DNA from: Panopea generosa | Lineage: Eukaryota; Mollusca; Bivalvia; Adapedonta; Hiatellidae | Length of the DNA stretch: 64,000 nucleotides | NCBI GenBank assembly: GCA_029582155.1 | Contig: CM055902.1 | Location: forward strand, 11,318,541-11,382,540 | Reading direction: 5' to 3' | Shown: positions 59,095-64,000 of the stretch, piece by piece | Layout of the letters: every line of letters begins with the position of its first letter | Numbering within the stretch: position 1 is the stretch's first letter | Notes under the pieces: model-generated | Databases searched by the model: none | What the model was told of the DNA's origin: nothing | What the model saw: the letters and a program-made list of their open reading frames with translations, nothing else | Made by a program: the position numbers and the translations under genes

Positions 59095-59260
59095 GTAGTG
59101 TGACATATTGCACGTTTCAAAGGAGTCTTTTTAAGCTTTTTATTTTGCGTTTCCCGAGACGTTTTGTTATTGACAGCAGATCGAATATCCAAATAATAAA
59201 ATGGCTGTCCATCCGCGCATTATTTAATCATGCTGGTCCGAAAGCCGATCAAAGCTTTTC
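59095..59260. repeat. Local repeat, partner of 57295-57480
   Basis: See 57295: ACATATTGCACGTTTC, TTTTATTTTGCGTTTCCCGA, GACAGCAGATCG and GCTGTCCATCCGC keep the same order. Overlapping frames on both strands here are not supported as genes. Confidence 0.65.
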
Positions 59261-59359
59261 CGTAGCACAACTTCAAACTGTTCAAGGCCACTTCACGAAA
59301 TGTTGTATACATGTCAACCTAGTGATCTAGAAGTACATTTCATTTCAATATTTTTTTCT

Positions 59360-59590
59360 GTTACCAGGGAAACTAAATATACCTTAGCCCCTTTATTTGA
59401 ACACACTTAAAACCATTGCTCATATAGATAAATTGTAACAACCTGATGCCAAAGGGCTACAGTGTCAAGCCCGCCAGTACGGACCTGTGGGCCAATGTTG
59501 TCTCATTATAGTGAACATGTGAGATACTATTTCAAATTTGTGATATTGAGTGGACACCAAATATTGAACTTATTTCTGAGCTTGAACGAA
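59360..59590. repeat. Dispersed repeat copy, partner of 52670-53000
   Basis: CAGTGTCAAGCCCGCC, GGCCAATGTTGTCTCATT and GGACACCAAATATTGAACTT match the earlier copy. Non-coding. Confidence 0.65.
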
Positions 59591-60059
59591 TGCACTCAAA
59601 ATACGTTCGCCACCAAACCTGAAACCGAAACTCCTGAATTGCATATTTTTTTTACGGAAACTAATCTTTCGATTGACACGTAACTTAAACTATTGCGCAT
59701 TAGTAATTTTCCATTCAGTCAGATGTGTATAGCTGTGCTGCATTGATTATCTGCCGCTAACGTTTAGGATTAAAATATTAAAGTTACCAGGGTAATTTAT
59801 TGTCTTTACATTATTCAGATTAATGATGAGAATTAAATCCTGTTTTATACGTTAGTAAAGTATGGTATTGTGGTGACAATAGAAATTATTCTCTCTCGGA
59901 TAATGATTGAATTGTTCATGGTGATAATAAGCATCCGGCTACGTGTTTTATGCGATGTGAACACACACTTTCGCTTTCGGCAAAATCTTCGTTAAAACAG
60001 GGAAGAGGATTTGGGTTCTCCGTGGACGAGTGCCTTCTAAGTATGTGCTGTCGTTTAAT

Positions 60060-60160
60060 TGGCACTTATGTCTACCTCTCATCGCAGAGGTCGTCGGATT
60101 GAGCCTCACTCGGTCCAAAAACTATTCAGTCTGAGGTCTTCCTCCACCAATGGAACTAGA
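60060..60160 (+). repeat. SINE fragment related to 30385
   Basis: ACCTCTCATCGCAGAGGTCG...GATTGAGCC...TCGGTCCAAAAACTA parallels ACCTCTCACTGCTAAGGTCA...GGTTCAAGTCCC...GCTCCAAAAACTT at 30440. Confidence 0.5.
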
Positions 60161-61260
60161 TATATCATGTATATAACGTTTGATGTATTGAAAATCTCAT
60201 TTCGTTATACTAAACCGATTTACATGCGACTAAGTGCAAATGATCATGCAAAGTGAATCAATTGCATTGTATTATACGTTTTTTTCGAGAAATAAATAGT
60301 TTTACAGATTTGCAATTATTTGAATGTTACGGCTCACACATACATACTTGTAGTTTCCTCGCAATTAACGTTGGTTGTATTGAATCATATATTTATTGTG
60401 TTTAATGAACAAGCATCGTTGCTAGTGTTTAATATCAAAATTACACGTTTCCAAATATGTTTACCGACGATTCTTGACGCGTATGTTTATACGAAGGTTA
60501 CATATGAAATCTGTTTCCAGCGGAAAGATGTTTCCTGAAGATGTAGGTTAATACTGTAGAGTATCTATAGAAGCTTGCTGCTTCTTGTTGAATTTAAAAC
60601 AACCTTTTTTAACGCCGCGTTAAAAGCAAAATAACCCCGATGATTAGTTACAAATCGCTCCATATATAAAGTGAAGGCACCGTAACCCACTTTGAATGCT
60701 GGATCTTGCCCAGGACACGTGCTTCGTGCTCGACAGAGTGATGACGTTCTTCTGGCTCATAGGGCCGACTAACCTGCGTTCAATTAGGTCTCCGGCTAGT
60801 TTGTGGCAATCTGAACGAATAAAATCATTGGTTTGCCTGTGGCTATAAATGGGGTTAAGTGAAAATGGCCGATTCGATATAGGACATGCAGGAGTGTTAG
60901 TTCTACTGTTAACCAGGCAAATGTGTTCTTTCTAATATGATTTAATGGTTTACAAAAACCTCTTATTTCATAGGCAACAGCTGTTTTTAAACTAAAAACA
61001 ATGATACTTCTTATGCGTTGTACTTTTAAAAATAAATTATATATGTATTGTTCTAACAATTCCATCGGTTCTACACTACTAAACTTTCATAATCGGTTAA
61101 CTGGATTTATTGATATTTCGTCAAGACCAGCTTGTAAATCTATATTTTAATCTACAATCGAATGGAAAAATTCGTTTTGCATATTTTCAGAAAATGTAAT
61201 AAGGAATAAACTGCGGATCAAACAGAGGAAAAGTTCGAACATTTTCAAAAAAACTCTTTC
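60161..61260. other. Intergenic sequence without recognised features
   Basis: Several short open frames without family signature. Nothing supported. Confidence 0.4.
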
Positions 61261-61645
61261 TCAAGAACCAACCAACCAAATGTGTTATCCCTGCGAGAAG
61301 GAAAGAGTTACGAGTCTGTACAAATAAAGGGACTAAGGTCCATTGGGACCCAAGAAGGGAACTTTGCGTTTGATATTTTCTGATCTATTTTTTTGCATTA
61401 ATCATCACGAAGTATAAAGCTTATTTAGTCATAGCAACTGGATTGTTCAAAGGACATGCAATAGCCACGAGGGACCCAAAAAGGGATAAAATAGTGATTT
61501 AAAAAAATGTCTTTTAAAAAACCGACCAGCTAAACGTGTTTATATAAGAGATCCCAATGAGTAAGCGATTCAAATTTATGCAAAAACAGGGGTTAGGATC
61601 CATTTAAACCCAGTAAGGAAACATTATTTCGTTAATTACGAATAC
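61260..61645. repeat. Imperfect tandem repeat of about 270 bp
   Basis: AAAGGGACTAAGGTCCATTGGGACCCAAGAAGG at 61326 is echoed by GGGGTTAGGATCCATTTAAACCCAGTAAGG at 61588, with preceding text (ACCAACCAACCAAATGTG / CCGACCAGCTAAACGTG) also parallel. Diverged two-copy repeat. Confidence 0.5.
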
Positions 61646-61660
61646 AATGGGAAAACAGTA

Positions 61661-61694
61661 CCCCCCCCCCCCCCCCCCCCCACCACCACCACCA
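61661..61694. repeat. Poly-C tract followed by (CAC)n
   Basis: 21 consecutive C, then ACCACCACCACC. Such a tract is prone to length error and could fold into an i-motif. Confidence 0.9.
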
Positions 61695-62132
61695 AAAAAA
61701 TAATAATAAAAAAAATAAGTAAACAAAACAACAACAAAACACAGGTTCTAAAAAGGGATAAACAATGTAAATTTTAAAAAAGTTCTTCATATGTTTCTCA
61801 ATTCAAGATGTGAAAAGAAGCGACATAAGGCCAGCGACCTAGACCAATGTAAGCCTTTTGTTTTTGAATGACATTAACCTCGTCGAATAATCTTAAGGTG
61901 TTTTCGTGTACCTCCGTTGCTTTGAACTACATTTCCCACACAGTCGTCAAATTTTGAGTTTAATTCATAGTTTGGCAAAAGGTAAAACGACTCGAACCAT
62001 GTAGCAATATTACTTAGTTTTTTAGTATAAGTGTTAATATGATTTTTATTGTCATTATAATGTATAACGGTATTTGTTATTTTTGATCGTTTATCATTTA
62101 TGTCATTTTTAATATCATTATCATTATTGTAG

Positions 62133-62713
62133 GCATAAATATGGGAGCATCGGTGTCACACGAGACTTACGGTTCCATTAATGCTGATATTTACGATGGC
62201 TGCTACTATTCAGCAAAGTTCGATGACGAGTATTTTGCGGAAGGGGGGTGTAGGTATGCGTTTATGGGGACTCTTCAGGGCACAGGACCAAGAGGCAATT
62301 CGAAATGTGTTACCAAAGCCTTCAAGAGCAAGTACGCCAAGCATTTCATTGACTGTGCGCCAGATCTGGCAGCCAGCAAGAAGGCATTCGGATTTGCGAA
62401 ACAGTTTCAAGAAAAATACGCTCCTCGACTTCGAAACTACATAGCCGGACATGAGATTGAGTTTTTGATCCCTTTGATAGCAAAGATGCAAGACATCTCG
62501 AGTTTCAAGTTACTTGGGCTGTTTTCTATACTGAAGGACGAGCGATACGTGAAGATGTACGAACATGTTGCCATAGAACCGTACCTTGGTGCAAACTATG
62601 AGAAATTCAATTCCAATGGTGGATATGAAGCTGGTCTCAACGAACTCATGACCGCCTTTTGTCACTGGACTTGGAATGTGAGTGGGCACAATTACATGGT
62701 CTGTGATCTACAG
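62133..62713 (+). CDS. Alpha-kinase, first coding exon (partial gene)
   Basis: Start ATG at 62141; a possible acceptor TTATTGTAG at 62132 implies a 5'UTR intron. 191 codons, then CTACAG|GTATGT at 62713. The protein carries alpha-kinase (eEF2K/myosin heavy-chain kinase) motifs in order: F-A-E-G-G-C-R-Y-A-F at 32-41, C-V-T-K with the presumed ATP-binding K59, V-A-I-E-P-Y-L at 143-148, Y-E-K-F-N-S-N-G at 153-160, C-H-W-T-W-N at 174-179, and V-C-D-L-Q at 187-191 with the catalytic-region Asp189. The start MGASVS fits the N-myristoylation pattern M-G-x-x-x-S, suggesting membrane attachment (inference). The zinc-binding C-terminal part should follow in later exons, which I did not find before 64000. 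Confidence 0.85.
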
Positions 62714-64000
62714 GTATGTGTCATTTACTACATGTACATGTATATATACTATATGTCTGTGTTTCATATATGATTTCAAATGTATGAAGAAAACAAATGA
62801 CAGTAAAAGCCTACGAACTTGTCAGACCACTAGTATACTCGTATACTAGTTTTTATAGTCTTATGACATTGTGCCCCGTCCATCGGATGTGTGGTTTTGT
62901 ACAAAAAACCAGCCAGCCGGTATTTTAGTACCTTCATTGAATTCAGCCTTTTGTTTTATATTAAAGGGACACACGTCAATTTTGATACATTTTGACTTAA
63001 AATAAAATTAGTTTTAAAATGGATAAAAAACATCTCATTATCATAAATAAATAAATAAAATCCGAATGGTTTGGTACGAGCTATATCAAACCCAGCAAAA
63101 CGTGACAAAATCGATATTTTAATCGGATTGGTAACCTTGAAACGAAATTCCCATTCTTAAAATAGATAGCGATTAAATACTGCTTCACGACCTTCACATC
63201 GTCATTTGACCTTTTTCTTAGATGTTGACCAATGCTACAAAATGCAAACCCAGTATGACGAATCAATCGAAATCAAAATGAAATAGTGACTTATTTGGTA
63301 CGTCACAAAATGCGTTGCAGTTTTAAGCGGGAATCTTTTTTAGTCGAACTCAGGCGCATAGCCCAAGTAAGGATTTCCACTTTCAATATATCATTTTGGC
63401 ATGTCTTATTTCAGTACAGATTACGAGGGGAATGTTTATTCTAAAAAATTTAAAGCCCCTGATATACTTCCTTCAAAATAACTAAAATTACATATAGATC
63501 TGCAAGATGCAAGTATAAAATTAGAATACCATAGTATTTTTGCAGACCTTTAATTTCAGTTCTACATGTATTGTGTATTGTTTCGTCTCAGAATGGTAGC
63601 AACGCAGTTTGGTACAAACTCTACGAACTGGTTCACTCTACTTCCGGTTCGGAGAAAGTGAACACTCTTGCATTTGACTACCATTTTGTTTTTTTCTTAC
63701 GGAGTAAATGAATTCCTGGTTTCCAACTCCGTGCCAATCTTACATCGAATGCCGGGTATAATACGCAGCCCCAAATGCAATGTAAATCTGCGAACATTAT
63801 AGAGGAATTCCGATTGCCTATCAACAAGAGGAGAAGACTCTCACGCCCAGTCCCATTCTGACAGGTATTTCCTGCATCAGAATTTAACATTGTTTACATA
63901 TCGGTATGGAATAATAATGTTTGTTCAGGCTTCAATGTTTATTTATACATGGAAAGTGTTTACGCAAGGCTGCGCTAACTTCTATCTTGAACGCCCGGAT
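62714..64000 (+). other. Presumed first intron of the alpha-kinase gene
   Basis: No exon continuing the kinase (a D-L-Q-G-V continuation or the His/Cys zinc site) was found. AT-rich sequence with short unrelated open frames. Confidence 0.5.

Noticed and set aside
62181-62491. Additional frames overlapping the alpha-kinase exon on both strands
   Set aside because: Shadows of the kinase frame, which has the full ordered motif set.

Overview
The window looks like nuclear DNA of an animal, most likely a bivalve mollusc. The reasons are GT-AG introns, AT-rich intergenic DNA, many tRNA-headed SINEs of the kind common in bivalves, degraded LINE and MITE copies, and very large minisatellites. The species assignment is an inference. 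There is no bacterial gene organisation.

Layout. (1) 1-9.3 kb: the 3' end of a plus-strand gene. A long intron filled by a 36-bp minisatellite, a derived 23-bp array and a 25-bp array is followed by two glutamine-rich coding exons joined by a GC-AG intron. An LRHLL motif and an acidic C-terminus suggest Mediator subunit MED25. (2) 9.3-20.3 kb: convergent intergenic DNA with several small tandem arrays, dispersed repeats, a piggyBac-like MITE containing its own minisatellite, and SINE copies. (3) 20.3-53.7 kb: one minus-strand gene that I reconstructed as 15 coding exons, all with consistent splice sites and phases, 2187 nt including the stop (728 aa). Its N-terminal half is an RPA1 (RPA70)-like pair of OB folds. 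The middle is acidic and serine-rich. The C-terminal part resembles the DUF4211 domain of CCDC82-type proteins. At least six of its introns carry separate minisatellites, including a 12.1-kb array of a 36-bp unit and an array whose 57-bp unit copies the end of a coding exon plus its splice donor. (4) 53.7-62.1 kb: a degraded LINE reverse transcriptase tail, SINEs, a clean palindromic MITE and diverged local duplications. (5) 62.1-62.7 kb: the first coding exon of a plus-strand alpha-kinase with an N-myristoylation-like start; the rest lies beyond the window.

The two most notable observations are the OB-fold/DUF4211 architecture and the splice-donor minisatellite in the same gene. Most long open frames in this window are artefacts of tandem repeats whose unit length is a multiple of three. 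The three genes show no evident functional linkage beyond nuclear roles for the first two (transcription; probable single-stranded DNA binding).
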